DNA from: Desulfoluna butyratoxydans
GTDB taxonomy: Bacteria > Desulfobacterota > Desulfobacteria > Desulfobacterales > Desulfolunaceae
Assembly (NCBI RefSeq): GCF_900699765.1
Contig: NZ_CAADHO010000009.1
Coordinates: forward strand, 124,001 to 188,000
Direction of reading: 5' to 3'
Length of the DNA stretch: 64,000 bases
Made by a program: the position numbers and the translations under genes. Shown here piece by piece: positions 24,241-33,361 of the stretch (position 1 is its first letter; each line of letters begins with the position of its first letter). The notes beneath the pieces were generated by a model. The model did no database searches, had not been told where the DNA came from, and saw nothing but the letters and a program-made list of their open reading frames with translations.

Positions 24241-27200
24241 ATGAATCTATCCGGTACAAGGAAATCGGTCGGTCCGCTGACCCAGACACCGACACCCGGC
24301 AGTTCCCTGGTACGCTACGAAGGGGAGATCCTTGTCTTTGACCTTCGTCTGGGCGAGGGGGAAGGCGGGGAAGGGGTGGTGCGCACAAACCTGGGGTTTA
24401 CCGCTCCGGAGGTGGAGGAAGCCTGCCCCGCCTATCCGGAAAACGCCTGGCGGGACATTCCCATGATTCCGGCGGGCAAGGGCCGTTTTGTCCTCACCCT
24501 GCCGGTGACCGAAGCCGGGTACTTCGAGGCCACCTGCTGCGTGAAGCAGGCGGGGGGAATCCTCTGGGTGCAGGGCGGCAACGTGAAGATTCATGCCAAG
24601 CCGGCTGCCACATGCTGTTCCTCCATTATATACAACGCTTTTTTGCGACAGTTCGGTCCCTCCATGCTCCTTGAACGCGAGGCATCAGAGCCTTGTGCCG
24701 AGGCCACGGCCCGCCTGGAGCGGGAAGGCCACACCGTGATCCCTCCGTCCGGGACTTTCCGGTCTTTTGCGCGTCACCTCGATTTTATCATCGGCAGGCT
24801 GGGCTGCAACGTGATCCAGCTCCTGCCGGTGAATCCTTTGCCCACCACCTTCGGAAAGATGGGGCGCTTCGGCAGCCCGTACGCTGCCTTGAGTTTTACG
24901 GGGGTGGAGCCTTCTCTGGCGGAATTCGATCGCAAAAGAACCCCTGTGGAGCAGTTCACGGATCTGACGGATGCCATCCACGAACGCGGTGCAAAGGTGA
25001 TCCTTGACCTGGCTGCCAACCATACGGGCTGGGCTGCATGGGTCCATGAAGCACACCCGGAGTGGCTGCTTCGCAGGGCCGACGGCGAGATCGTCTCCCC
25101 GGGTGCCTGGGGGGTGGTCTGGGCGGACCTCACAGAGCTGGATCACTCCAGCCCCGGGGTGGCCGATCACCTCACCGAGGCCTTTCTCACCTGGTGCCAC
25201 CGGGGTGTGGACGGGTTCCGGTGCGATGCCGGGTACATGATCCCCCCGCGGATCTGGATCCAGGTGGTGCGCACGGTGCGGGCGGCCTATCCCCATACCA
25301 TTTTCCTGCTGGAGGGGCTGGGCGGGGGCATCGACGCCACACGGGAGATCCTGGGGCGCTGCGGGTTTGACTGGGGCTACTCCGAGCTCTTCCAGAACGA
25401 AGACAAAAGGGCCGTGGAAAACTACCTCCGGGAACTTGCCGGGATTTCCCGGGAAGATGGGCTTCTGGTCAATTTTGCCGAGACCCATGACAACAATCGC
25501 CTGGCCGCGGTTTCCTCGTGCTACGCCCGACACAGGACCGCCCTGTGCGCTCTTCTCTCCTGCAACGGCAGCTTCGGGTTTGCCAACGGGGTGGAGTGGC
25601 TGGCCACGGAGAAGATCGACGTGCACGGCTCCTCGGGGCTCAACTGGGGGAGCCGGGAAAACCTGGTGGATCACCTGGCGCGTCTTGCAACGATTCTGAA
25701 ACACCATCCCTGCTACTACGAAGGCACGGAACTCTCGGTGCTGGACTCTGCATCCGAGGAGACCGTGGTGGTGCGTCGAGACCATGACGCAACGGACAAA
25801 AGCCTCTGGGTGGTGGCCAACACCGACTGCAGGGCGCCTGCCATGGCCTCCTGGTCGGCCGATACGTTGTCCCGGGGGCCGTTCTGGGACCTGCTCACCG
25901 GGAAGAGGGTGGTTGTCACCCCGCGGGCCGGAGGGGTTGCCCTGGACCTGGCCCCGGGGGAAGTGCTCTGCCTGACACCGGACGCAGGGGATGTGGAGGC
26001 CGTGGCCACCCATGGCCGGGCACCCTCGGTGTGGCCCGAGCACCTGCACCGAAAGATTCTGGCGGCGGCCTGCCTGAAGGTTCACACCTTTTACCATGGC
26101 CTGACGGACTGCTCGGACTTTTCCATTGACGACGCTGTGGGGCACTTTACCCGGGATCCCGAAGGGTACCTGAGGCGTGAGAATCCCTTTTCCATGGAGA
26201 CGCGGACCGTGGTGTGGCGCTGGCCCATGGATAGGCATCGGGAGGTGATGGTGCCCCCCGATCACTTTCTGATGGTGTGTTGTCCCCATCCGTTCCGGGT
26301 GGTGCGGGAGGTGGGGGCAGAGACCTGCGGTGCGGAGACGGGAATCCGGTTGCCCTCCGGGGAGGTGACCGCCCTTTTCATGCCGAGGCGGGACAGGGGG
26401 GAAACCGAACACGGGCGGCTTTGCCTGACCCTTTACGCCCCCGACGGGATACACAACGGAACCGGCGGCATCCGTTACCTCACCGCCCGGGAGCCCAAGC
26501 GCCTTCCCCTCCAGTTTGTCCGTGGGGACCATCCTTTTCCCTCCATCGTCATCGGGTCCAACGGCAGGGGGGCGCTGGTCCGCGTTCCTGTTGAAAGGGA
26601 ACGCCTGACAAGCAAGTACGATGCGTTGCTGGCGGCAAACCTCAACCCGGCGTGTCCCGAAGACCGGCGGGTGGTCTGGACGCGGTGCAGGGCCTGGGTG
26701 ACCTACGGCGGTTTCTCCTTTCCCCTGGCCCTGGAGTATCTGGAGAGGTTCAGGACGGGCAAGGGCATGGTGGGGCTCTGGACTTACCTGGTGCCGGTGG
26801 GCAACGGCAAGCTGGTCCAGGTGGAGATGCGCATCGAAGGCGTGGAGGGGGAGAACCGCACCCGCCTCTGCTTTCGCCGGACAGCGGCTTCCTTTGGCCG
26901 GATGCTGGAGGCGGAAGAGCCCGTGGGGCTGATCCTGAGGCCCGATATCGAGGACCGCAGCTTTCATCACACCACCAAGGCGTACACCGGTCCGGAAACC
27001 CAGTGGCCCAGTCGGATCGTCACGGAAAAAAGAGGGTTTTTCTTTGACCTGGCAGGGGGACACCGATTTGCCCTGACCTTAAGTGACGGGAGCTATCATG
27101 CATCGCCCAAGTGGGACTACATGGTACCCCTGCCCCTGGAGCAGGAGCGGGGACTCGATGCCACCACCGACCTTTTCAGTCCCGGGTACATGGAGACCAT

Positions 27201-28506
27201 GCTCTGCCAGGGAGACAGCACGGTGGTGGACGGTCAGGTGGTGCCGAAGGCCGCGTCACCCCTCTATTCCCGGGCGGGGCCTGTGATGGATGACGGCGAA
27301 CTCGAGCTTACCCCCGATGCGCTGATGGACCGATCCCTCTCCGCATACCTGGTGCATCGTGAAGAGCACAAATCGGTGATTGCCGGGTTCCCCTGGTTCC
27401 TGGACTGGGGGCGTGATTCCCTCATCTGTGTGCGGGGGCTCCTGGCAGCAGGGCGTCACGGGGACGCCACGGCCGTGCTGACCCAGTTCGGGCAGTTCGA
27501 GGAGAAGGGGACCCTGCCCAACATGATCCTGGGGCGAAACACGGGCAACAGGGATACCACCGACGCGCCCCTGTGGTTTGCCGTGGCGGCCTTTGAAGCG
27601 GCCGAGGCCGTCGGAGACGAGAGCTTTTTTGAGCTGGACATGGGGGGCCGCCCCCTGAGGGAGATCCTGCTCTCCATCGCCCGGCACTATTCAGACGGAA
27701 CACCCAACGGCATTGTCACGGATCCCTTGTCCGGCCTGGTCTTCAGTCCCGCCCATTTTACCTGGATGGACACCGATCATCCTGCGTGCACGCCCCGGTC
27801 CGGGTACTGCATTGAAATACAGGCCCTCTGGTACCGGACACTCACGGGGCTGGGGCGGATGGACAAAGAGGGGGGGGCGGCCTGGCTGGCCCTGGCGCGA
27901 AATGTTCAGACATCGGTTCTCGATCTGTTTACATGCAACGCCACAGGGGCGCTCAGCGATTGTCTGCATGCGGAGACGCCCGTGCCTGCGGTGCAGGCCG
28001 CGGCTGACGACCATCTGCGTCCGAACCAGCTTCTGGCCGTTACCCTGGGGGTGGTGGAGGACCCGGTTCGGGCCCGGAAGGTGGTGGAGGCCTGCAGGGA
28101 ACTGGTGGTACCCGGAGCGATGCGGAGCCTTGCGGACCGGCATGTGGCCTATCCCCTGCCCCTTACCTGGGAAGGCCTGCCCCTCAACGATCCCCATCGC
28201 CCCTACCAGGGGGTGTACCAGGGAGACGAAGAGCGGGAGCGCAAACCCGCGTACCACAACGGCACCGCATGGGGGTGGTTGTATCCTCTCTTTTGCGAGG
28301 CCTGGTTTTGCGCGTTTGGGGATGGCGGGCGAAAAACAGCCCTGTCCCTGCTTCACGAACCTCTGCACCAGGTCCTGTCCGGGTGCTACGGCCATCTCCC
28401 GGAGATCATGGACGGCAGCGTACCCCACGTCCAACGCGGTTGCGACGCCCAGGCCTGGAGCGTCAGCGAGTGGCTCCGGGTCAAGACTCTGCTCAGCAGC
28501 GATTGA
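24241..28506 (+). CDS. Bifunctional glycogen debranching enzyme of eukaryotic (AGL/GDE) type
   Basis: A 1421-residue two-active-site enzyme. An N-terminal Ig-like region (about 15-125) leads into a GH13 4-alpha-glucanotransferase barrel (to about 600) with VILDLAANHTGWAAW, GVDGFRCDAGYM (nucleophile Asp) and the acid segment FLLEGLGG, then NFAETHDNNRL. A central linker domain follows. The C-terminal amylo-1,6-glucosidase domain (about 1040-1421) has FPWFLDWGRDSLICVRG, LPNMILGRNTGNRDTTDAPLWF and YHNGTAWGWLYP. Domain order and size match eukaryotic GDE, and differ from bacterial GlgX and the short archaeal-type GDE. GAGG stands five bases before the chosen ATG; an in-frame GTG at 24127 is possible. 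Confidence 0.9.
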   Translation: MNLSGTRKSVGPLTQTPTPGSSLVRYEGEILVFDLRLGEGEGGEGVVRTNLGFTAPEVEEACPAYPENAWRDIPMIPAGKGRFVLTLPVTEAGYFEATCCVKQAGGILWVQGGNVKIHAKPAATCCSSIIYNAFLRQFGPSMLLEREASEPCAEATARLEREGHTVIPPSGTFRSFARHLDFIIGRLGCNVIQLLPVNPLPTTFGKMGRFGSPYAALSFTGVEPSLAEFDRKRTPVEQFTDLTDAIHERGAKVILDLAANHTGWAAWVHEAHPEWLLRRADGEIVSPGAWGVVWADLTELDHSSPGVADHLTEAFLTWCHRGVDGFRCDAGYMIPPRIWIQVVRTVRAAYPHTIFLLEGLGGGIDATREILGRCGFDWGYSELFQNEDKRAVENYLRELAGISREDGLLVNFAETHDNNRLAAVSSCYARHRTALCALLSCNGSFGFANGVEWLATEKIDVHGSSGLNWGSRENLVDHLARLATILKHHPCYYEGTELSVLDSASEETVVVRRDHDATDKSLWVVANTDCRAPAMASWSADTLSRGPFWDLLTGKRVVVTPRAGGVALDLAPGEVLCLTPDAGDVEAVATHGRAPSVWPEHLHRKILAAACLKVHTFYHGLTDCSDFSIDDAVGHFTRDPEGYLRRENPFSMETRTVVWRWPMDRHREVMVPPDHFLMVCCPHPFRVVREVGAETCGAETGIRLPSGEVTALFMPRRDRGETEHGRLCLTLYAPDGIHNGTGGIRYLTAREPKRLPLQFVRGDHPFPSIVIGSNGRGALVRVPVERERLTSKYDALLAANLNPACPEDRRVVWTRCRAWVTYGGFSFPLALEYLERFRTGKGMVGLWTYLVPVGNGKLVQVEMRIEGVEGENRTRLCFRRTAASFGRMLEAEEPVGLILRPDIEDRSFHHTTKAYTGPETQWPSRIVTEKRGFFFDLAGGHRFALTLSDGSYHASPKWDYMVPLPLEQERGLDATTDLFSPGYMETMLCQGDSTVVDGQVVPKAASPLYSRAGPVMDDGELELTPDALMDRSLSAYLVHREEHKSVIAGFPWFLDWGRDSLICVRGLLAAGRHGDATAVLTQFGQFEEKGTLPNMILGRNTGNRDTTDAPLWFAVAAFEAAEAVGDESFFELDMGGRPLREILLSIARHYSDGTPNGIVTDPLSGLVFSPAHFTWMDTDHPACTPRSGYCIEIQALWYRTLTGLGRMDKEGGAAWLALARNVQTSVLDLFTCNATGALSDCLHAETPVPAVQAAADDHLRPNQLLAVTLGVVEDPVRARKVVEACRELVVPGAMRSLADRHVAYPLPLTWEGLPLNDPHRPYQGVYQGDEERERKPAYHNGTAWGWLYPLFCEAWFCAFGDGGRKTALSLLHEPLHQVLSGCYGHLPEIMDGSVPHVQRGCDAQAWSVSEWLRVKTLLSSD

Positions 28507-28697
28507 CACCTTTATTATCAGGGGGATCGGACCTCACCGGAGGGTATCGGCCCCATTGCCCAGGAGGATATGGTTTGACCAACCTTTGCATGAATGCTGC
28601 CCCTGCGCATCGTCACTATCGGCAGGGCGGTTTCCAAAACGTGATTCCAAACCCATTGCCCAGGTGGCTCCCTTCGCCGCCGCCGGAGAAAATCAAC

Positions 28698-30212
28698 ATG
28701 CCCACATCTCGGAATAAAACGCCCCGGGTGCTTATTGTTACGCCTGAGATTACGTACCTTCCCGCAGGCATGGGGGAGGGGGCGGACAAAATGCACGCCA
28801 AGGCCGGGGGGCTGGCGGATGTCTCGTCTTCCCTTATTCGGGCGCTCTACGAACAGGGGGGAGATGTCCACGTGACCCTGCCCAACTACAGGGCGATTTT
28901 CAGGGATCAGTTGCGAAACGATTTTGACGAGGAGGTGGATCGGATCCGGAACTCCATCACCAGCGACCGGATCCATCTGGCCGAAGACAGGGCTTTTTTC
29001 TACCTTGATCAGATCTATTCGGGGTACAACGGGGAAGACGTGAAGATCTCCCTGGCCTTTCAGCGAGAGGTGATCAACAACGTGATCCCGAGGGTGAAGC
29101 CGGACCTGATCCATTGCAACGACTGGATGACCGGGCTGATTCCCGCCATGGCCAGGCGGGTGGGAATTCCCTGCCTTTTTACCCTGCACAATGTCCACAG
29201 CCGGGAGACGGTGATGGCCACCATCGAAGACCGGGGCATCGATACGGCGGACTTCTGGCAGCACCTCTATTTTACCCGGCCTCCGGGGAACTATGAGGCG
29301 TCCCGGGACACCATCCCCGTGGATTACCTGGTGAGCGGGGTGTTTGCTTCCCATTATGTGAACACGGTGAGTCCCACCTTTTTCCGGGAGATTGTCCATG
29401 GCGGCCACGACATGGTCACAAGTCAGCTGCGGCAGGAGCTGGCCAACAAGTGGCACGCGGGATGTGCCGCCGGGATCCTGAACGCCCCGGACGACACCTG
29501 CGACCCGGAAACCGACACGGCCATCTTCCGGAATTATACCGCAGAAAGCCATAAGGCGGGCAAGCGGTCCAACAAGATCCACCTCCAGGAGAAGCTGGGG
29601 CTCACGGCGGATCACAATGCGCCCCTCTTTTTCTGGCCGTCCCGGCTGGATCCTTTGCAGAAGGGATGCGGTCTCCTGGCGGAGATCCTCTACGAGACCC
29701 TGTCCCACTACTGGCATGACGGCATGCAGGTGGTGATGGTTGCCGACGGTGCGTTCAAGCCCCATTTCGAGAGGATCATCCGGACCTTTAACCTGCAGTC
29801 CCGGGTGGCTCTGGCCCCCTTTGAGGAGTCCCTCTCCCGGCTGGCCTATGCGGCGTCGGACTTTCTCTTCATGCCGTCAAGGTTCGAGCCGTGCGGTCTG
29901 CCCCAGATGATCGGCCCCCTGTACGGCACCCTGCCCGTGGCCTGCGACACCGGCGGGATTCACGACACCGTGACCCACCTCAATGCCGAGGAGGGAACGG
30001 GCAATGGATTTCTGTTCAACTCCTACGACTCCTGCGGTCTGCGCTGGGCCGTTGATGAGGCCATGGCCTTCTGGCGGAAACCCGAGGCCTTCAAACGATC
30101 CCAGATTGTCCGCATCATGGATGAGAGTCGCAGGACCTTCAATCACACCGTAACGGCGAACAGGTACATTGACCTTTATGAGACGATGCTTGAACGGCCC
30201 TTTATTGTGTAG
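28698..30212 (+). CDS. glgA: Glycogen synthase (GT5)
   Basis: A 504-residue GT-B enzyme extending alpha-1,4-glucan. KAGGLADVSSSLIRAL near residue 35 is the KxGGL nucleotide-sugar loop. The C-terminal domain has RLDPLQKGCGLLAE and the donor-binding RFEPCGLPQMIGPLYGTLPV with GGIHDTV. The start at 28698 is set by GGAG nine bases upstream; the preceding in-frame sequence is debranching-enzyme 3' DNA in another frame. No glgC (ADP-glucose pyrophosphorylase) is in the operon, so the sugar donor is not shown by context. It overlaps the branching-enzyme frame by about 35 bases. Confidence 0.92.
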   Translation: MPTSRNKTPRVLIVTPEITYLPAGMGEGADKMHAKAGGLADVSSSLIRALYEQGGDVHVTLPNYRAIFRDQLRNDFDEEVDRIRNSITSDRIHLAEDRAFFYLDQIYSGYNGEDVKISLAFQREVINNVIPRVKPDLIHCNDWMTGLIPAMARRVGIPCLFTLHNVHSRETVMATIEDRGIDTADFWQHLYFTRPPGNYEASRDTIPVDYLVSGVFASHYVNTVSPTFFREIVHGGHDMVTSQLRQELANKWHAGCAAGILNAPDDTCDPETDTAIFRNYTAESHKAGKRSNKIHLQEKLGLTADHNAPLFFWPSRLDPLQKGCGLLAEILYETLSHYWHDGMQVVMVADGAFKPHFERIIRTFNLQSRVALAPFEESLSRLAYAASDFLFMPSRFEPCGLPQMIGPLYGTLPVACDTGGIHDTVTHLNAEEGTGNGFLFNSYDSCGLRWAVDEAMAFWRKPEAFKRSQIVRIMDESRRTFNHTVTANRYIDLYETMLERPFIV

Positions 30213-32247
30213 CGAAACGGGAAACGGGTACAGCTGTACGGGCCTGGACCATGCCGGAGAACTGGCCGCGACCCTCATCAGCCTGGATCCCTGGCTGAAA
30301 CCCTACGGATCGGTACTGGTGAGACGCCTGGAAAAGGTGAGCCTTGCCCAAAAGCTTCTGTCCCGGCACGGGAGCCTCAGGGACGCTGCCGATACCCACC
30401 TTGTCTATGGTCCGAGGTACGAAGGGGGCTCCTGGCGAATCGGGGAGTGGGCGCCCAATGCCACGGCCGTGTATCTTGTGGGGGCGTTTTCCGACTGGCA
30501 GGAGAGGCCCGAGTATGCCCTCACGCGCCGATACGGGTCGGATATCTGGGAGATCACTCTTCCCGAAGAGGAGATGCCCCACGGCACCCTGTTCCGGTTC
30601 CGCATCCACTGGGAAGGGGGCTCAGGGGACCGCATTCCGTCCCATGCCCATCGGGTGGTTCAGGATCCCGAGACCCTTCTTTTCAACGCCCAGGCATGGC
30701 GCCCGGAGCCCTATGTGTGGCGGAACCGGCCCATGATCGAAGAGGGCGTCCCCCCCCTGGTGTACGAAGCCCATGTGGGCATGGCCGGGGAGAAAGGCGA
30801 CGTGGCCGGCTTCGACCATTTCACGGATCATGTGCTGCCCCGCATCAAAAAGGCGGGGTACAACACGATTCAGCTGATGGGGATCCTGGAGCATCCTTAT
30901 TACGGGTCTTACGGGTATCACGTGACCAGTTACTTTGCCGTCTCGTCCCGGTTCGGAACCCCCGAAGCCTTTATGCGCCTTGTGGACACCGCCCACGGCA
31001 TGGGGATCCGGGTGATCATCGACCTGGTTCATTCCCACTCGGCGGGCAACGAGGTGGAGGGCTTGAGCCGCCAGGACGGTTCCTCGCATCTCTATTTTCA
31101 CGACGGCAGCAGGGGGCATCACGAGGGGTGGGATTCACGCTGTTTTGACTACGGAAAAGAGGGGGTGGTCCGGTTTCTTCTCTCCAACTGCCGGTACTGG
31201 CTGGAGACGTATCGCCTGGACGGGTTTCGGTTTGACGGGGTCACCAGCATGCTTTACCACCACCGGGGCATGAACCGGTGCTTCACGTCGTATGACGACT
31301 ATTACGGGGACGAAGTGGACGAAGAGGCGCTGGTCTATCTCTCCCTTGCCAACCGATTGATCCACGAGATTCGTCCCTCGGCCCTTTCCATTGCAGAAGA
31401 TGTGAGCGGCATGCCGGGCCTGGCCCTTCCCCGGGAGCTCGGGGGAACCGGGTTTGATTACCGGTTTGCCATGGGGCTTCCCGATCTCTGGACCAAGCTA
31501 ATCAAGGAGGTGCCCGATGAGTCCTGGAACCTCGACACGATCTGGTACGAACTGACCAACGGGCGCCACAGGGAGCCTGCCATCAGCTATGCCGAATCCC
31601 ATGACCAGGCTCTGGTGGGGGACCAGACCCACTTTTTCCGCATGGCCGGGGCTGCCATGTACGATCACATGGGAAAAGACGACACCGATCCGCTCATCGA
31701 GCGGGCCATGGCCCTCCACAAGATGATTCGCCTCATCACCTTTGCAACGGCCAGCGGCGGGTATCTCAACTTTATGGGCAATGAGTTCGGTCACCCGGAG
31801 TGGATCGATTTTCCCCGCCACGGCAACGACTGGTCCGGTCATTATGCCAGGCGGCAGTGGAGCCTGGTGGACAACACGGACCTGAAATACCCCTTTCTGG
31901 CAAGCTTTGACCGGGCCATGACGGCCCTTATCCAAGATGGCGGTCTTTTTGGCGAGGCCCCCATCCGGCTCCTGGGGATTTCGCGCATAAAAAAATGGCT
32001 CGCCTTTGAAAGGGGAGCCATGGTCTATATCTTCAACTTTCATCCCACCGAGTCCTGGGTGGACCATCCCGTGTCCGTGAGCCCCGGTGATTACAACATG
32101 CACCTGAACAGCGACGCCCGTCATTTCGGGGGCCAGGGCCGCATCGAAGAGGAGCAGCGTTTCTTTTCGTTCCCCGACGCCAAGGGCGGGCACCGGATCT
32201 ATACCTATCTGCCCGCCCGGACGGCGATGGTGCTGAAAAAACAGTGA
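30178..32247 (+). CDS. glgB: 1,4-alpha-glucan branching enzyme, eukaryotic GH13_8-like type
   Basis: About 689 residues. The CBM48 domain (WRIGEWAPNATAVYLVGAFSDW, about 85-165) precedes a GH13 barrel. GYNTIQLMGILEHPYYGSYG, SSRFGTPEAFMRLVDTAHGMGI, YRLDGFRFDGVTSMLYHH (nucleophile Asp), SIAEDVSGMP (acid Glu) and YAESHDQALVGD closely track human GBE1 and plant SBE as I remember them, rather than E. coli GlgB. The C-terminal beta domain is present. The start is uncertain: ATG 30178 (overlapping glgA) lacks a clear ribosome site, and TTG 30205 is an alternative. The stop TGA merges into a GTGAGTG-type repeat. Confidence 0.92.
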   Translation: MRRCLNGPLLCSETGNGYSCTGLDHAGELAATLISLDPWLKPYGSVLVRRLEKVSLAQKLLSRHGSLRDAADTHLVYGPRYEGGSWRIGEWAPNATAVYLVGAFSDWQERPEYALTRRYGSDIWEITLPEEEMPHGTLFRFRIHWEGGSGDRIPSHAHRVVQDPETLLFNAQAWRPEPYVWRNRPMIEEGVPPLVYEAHVGMAGEKGDVAGFDHFTDHVLPRIKKAGYNTIQLMGILEHPYYGSYGYHVTSYFAVSSRFGTPEAFMRLVDTAHGMGIRVIIDLVHSHSAGNEVEGLSRQDGSSHLYFHDGSRGHHEGWDSRCFDYGKEGVVRFLLSNCRYWLETYRLDGFRFDGVTSMLYHHRGMNRCFTSYDDYYGDEVDEEALVYLSLANRLIHEIRPSALSIAEDVSGMPGLALPRELGGTGFDYRFAMGLPDLWTKLIKEVPDESWNLDTIWYELTNGRHREPAISYAESHDQALVGDQTHFFRMAGAAMYDHMGKDDTDPLIERAMALHKMIRLITFATASGGYLNFMGNEFGHPEWIDFPRHGNDWSGHYARRQWSLVDNTDLKYPFLASFDRAMTALIQDGGLFGEAPIRLLGISRIKKWLAFERGAMVYIFNFHPTESWVDHPVSVSPGDYNMHLNSDARHFGGQGRIEEEQRFFSFPDAKGGHRIYTYLPARTAMVLKKQ

Positions 32248-32272
32248 GTAGTGAGTGGTAAGTAGTGAGTGG
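32244..32272. repeat. GTGAGTA/GTGAGTG array at the glgB stop
   Basis: Short imperfect array of GTGAGTA, GTGAGTGG and AGTAGTGAGTGG. The glgB TGA is its first unit. Confidence 0.7.
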
Positions 32273-32324
32273 AAAAAGCAGGTAAATGCAAAAAAAAAGA
32301 TCGCTTAGTAACCCTCCACGCTAT

Positions 32325-32340
32325 AATTCACTATTCACTA
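32325..32340. repeat. ATTCACT duplicate at the end of the kinase-like gene
   Basis: ATTCACTATTCACTA lies directly beside the stop of the leftward gene ending at 32343. It is the same family as the GTGAATA arrays read on the other strand. Confidence 0.6.
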
Positions 32341-32342
32341 AA

Positions 32343-33164
32343 TTATTTATGCATCGGCGTTCGCGGAATCGTCTTGGCCTTGAGGTCCAGCTCCAGGTGT
32401 TTGATCCCCTCGATGCCGCAGGTCAGGGCGCGGATGTCCCGTTTCTTTTTGGGGATCTGTGCCACGGGCGGGTCCATGGTGATGACCACGTTGCCGTTGT
32501 GGGACGTCACTTTGGCTTCGCTGTATTTCTGGACGATGGCTGCCTTGACCGTGGCCGTCAGGGCCATGTCGCTCAGCTGTTTTTCCGCATCTTCGGTATC
32601 TTTGAAGGACTCTTTTTCAAGGGTGTGGCAGATGATGTCCACGCAGTCATCCACAGAGATGCGCTCTAAGTTGATGACCATGTTGTAGAGTTCCGGGTCC
32701 CGGGTATCCATCTTGTACAGGGACGAGCACCAGTTGTAGCGCTCCTTGTCTTCCTGGAGAACACGTTTTCTCGCCACGTTTTCAGGCACGTCTTCCCGCT
32801 CCATCTCCTCTTTGATTCTGTTTTCCATGCTGTCGATGATTTTCACCTTCAGGACATGGGGAACCCTCTGAACGAAAAAATGCCCCACAATGCCGTGGTA
32901 GACAATGGAGCCTTGCTTCAGGTTGTTCAAAAGGGCGGTTCGGAAAAAGGCGATGTACCGTTCCTTGCCGTTGGACAGTCGCTCAAAGATGGTGGGGCTG
33001 TCGTGGATGGCCTTGGCGAGCTTGATTTCCGGAACATTGTACTGTTCGGATGCCTCGAGGATTACCTCCCTGGACATGCAGGTGTGGCCGAGCCTTTCGG
33101 CAATGCGTTCCGCGATAAGTTTGCGTTTTATTTGGGATGTACTGGACAGGGTAACAATGGGCAT
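32343..33164 (-). CDS. Cytidylate kinase-like protein with BON-like C-terminal domain (paralogue B)
   Basis: A 273-residue protein. Residues 1-200 have the Cytidylate_kin2-like fold (IAERIAERLGHTCMSREVILEASEQYNVPEIKLAKAIHD). The Walker A position reads SSTSQIKRKLIAER, without a GXXGXGK(S/T) loop, so ATP use as a classical kinase is doubtful. The C-terminal segment (about 200-265, ALTATVKAAIVQKYSEAKVTSHNGNVVITM) resembles a BON domain. It ends PRTPMHK, almost identical to its neighbour's PRTAMHK. GGAG lies eight bases before the ATG. Tandem duplication with the gene at 33362 is clear. Function unknown. Confidence 0.8.
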   Translation of the reverse strand: MPIVTLSSTSQIKRKLIAERIAERLGHTCMSREVILEASEQYNVPEIKLAKAIHDSPTIFERLSNGKERYIAFFRTALLNNLKQGSIVYHGIVGHFFVQRVPHVLKVKIIDSMENRIKEEMEREDVPENVARKRVLQEDKERYNWCSSLYKMDTRDPELYNMVINLERISVDDCVDIICHTLEKESFKDTEDAEKQLSDMALTATVKAAIVQKYSEAKVTSHNGNVVITMDPPVAQIPKKKRDIRALTCGIEGIKHLELDLKAKTIPRTPMHK

Positions 33165-33361
33165 TGTGCGTCTCCAAGGGTCAGAAATGAGTTTGCTTGT
33201 CTATCAAGGGGCGCATCATAGGCGCGGAACACGGTAATTTCAATGGAAAATTTTCGCTTTTTTTCAGCGCCCTGCAAACGGCGGGTCTCCTCGCCGGGAT
33301 ATTTCACGAGTCGGTTGCACCCTTTTGCATGAAATACCCGGGCTCGGTGGTTTTTCCGCGC

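Noticed and set aside
24685..27063. 792-codon frame on the minus strand opposite the debranching enzyme
   Set aside because: Low-complexity Pro/Gly/His/Arg composition and no motifs; the plus-strand gene is clearly real.
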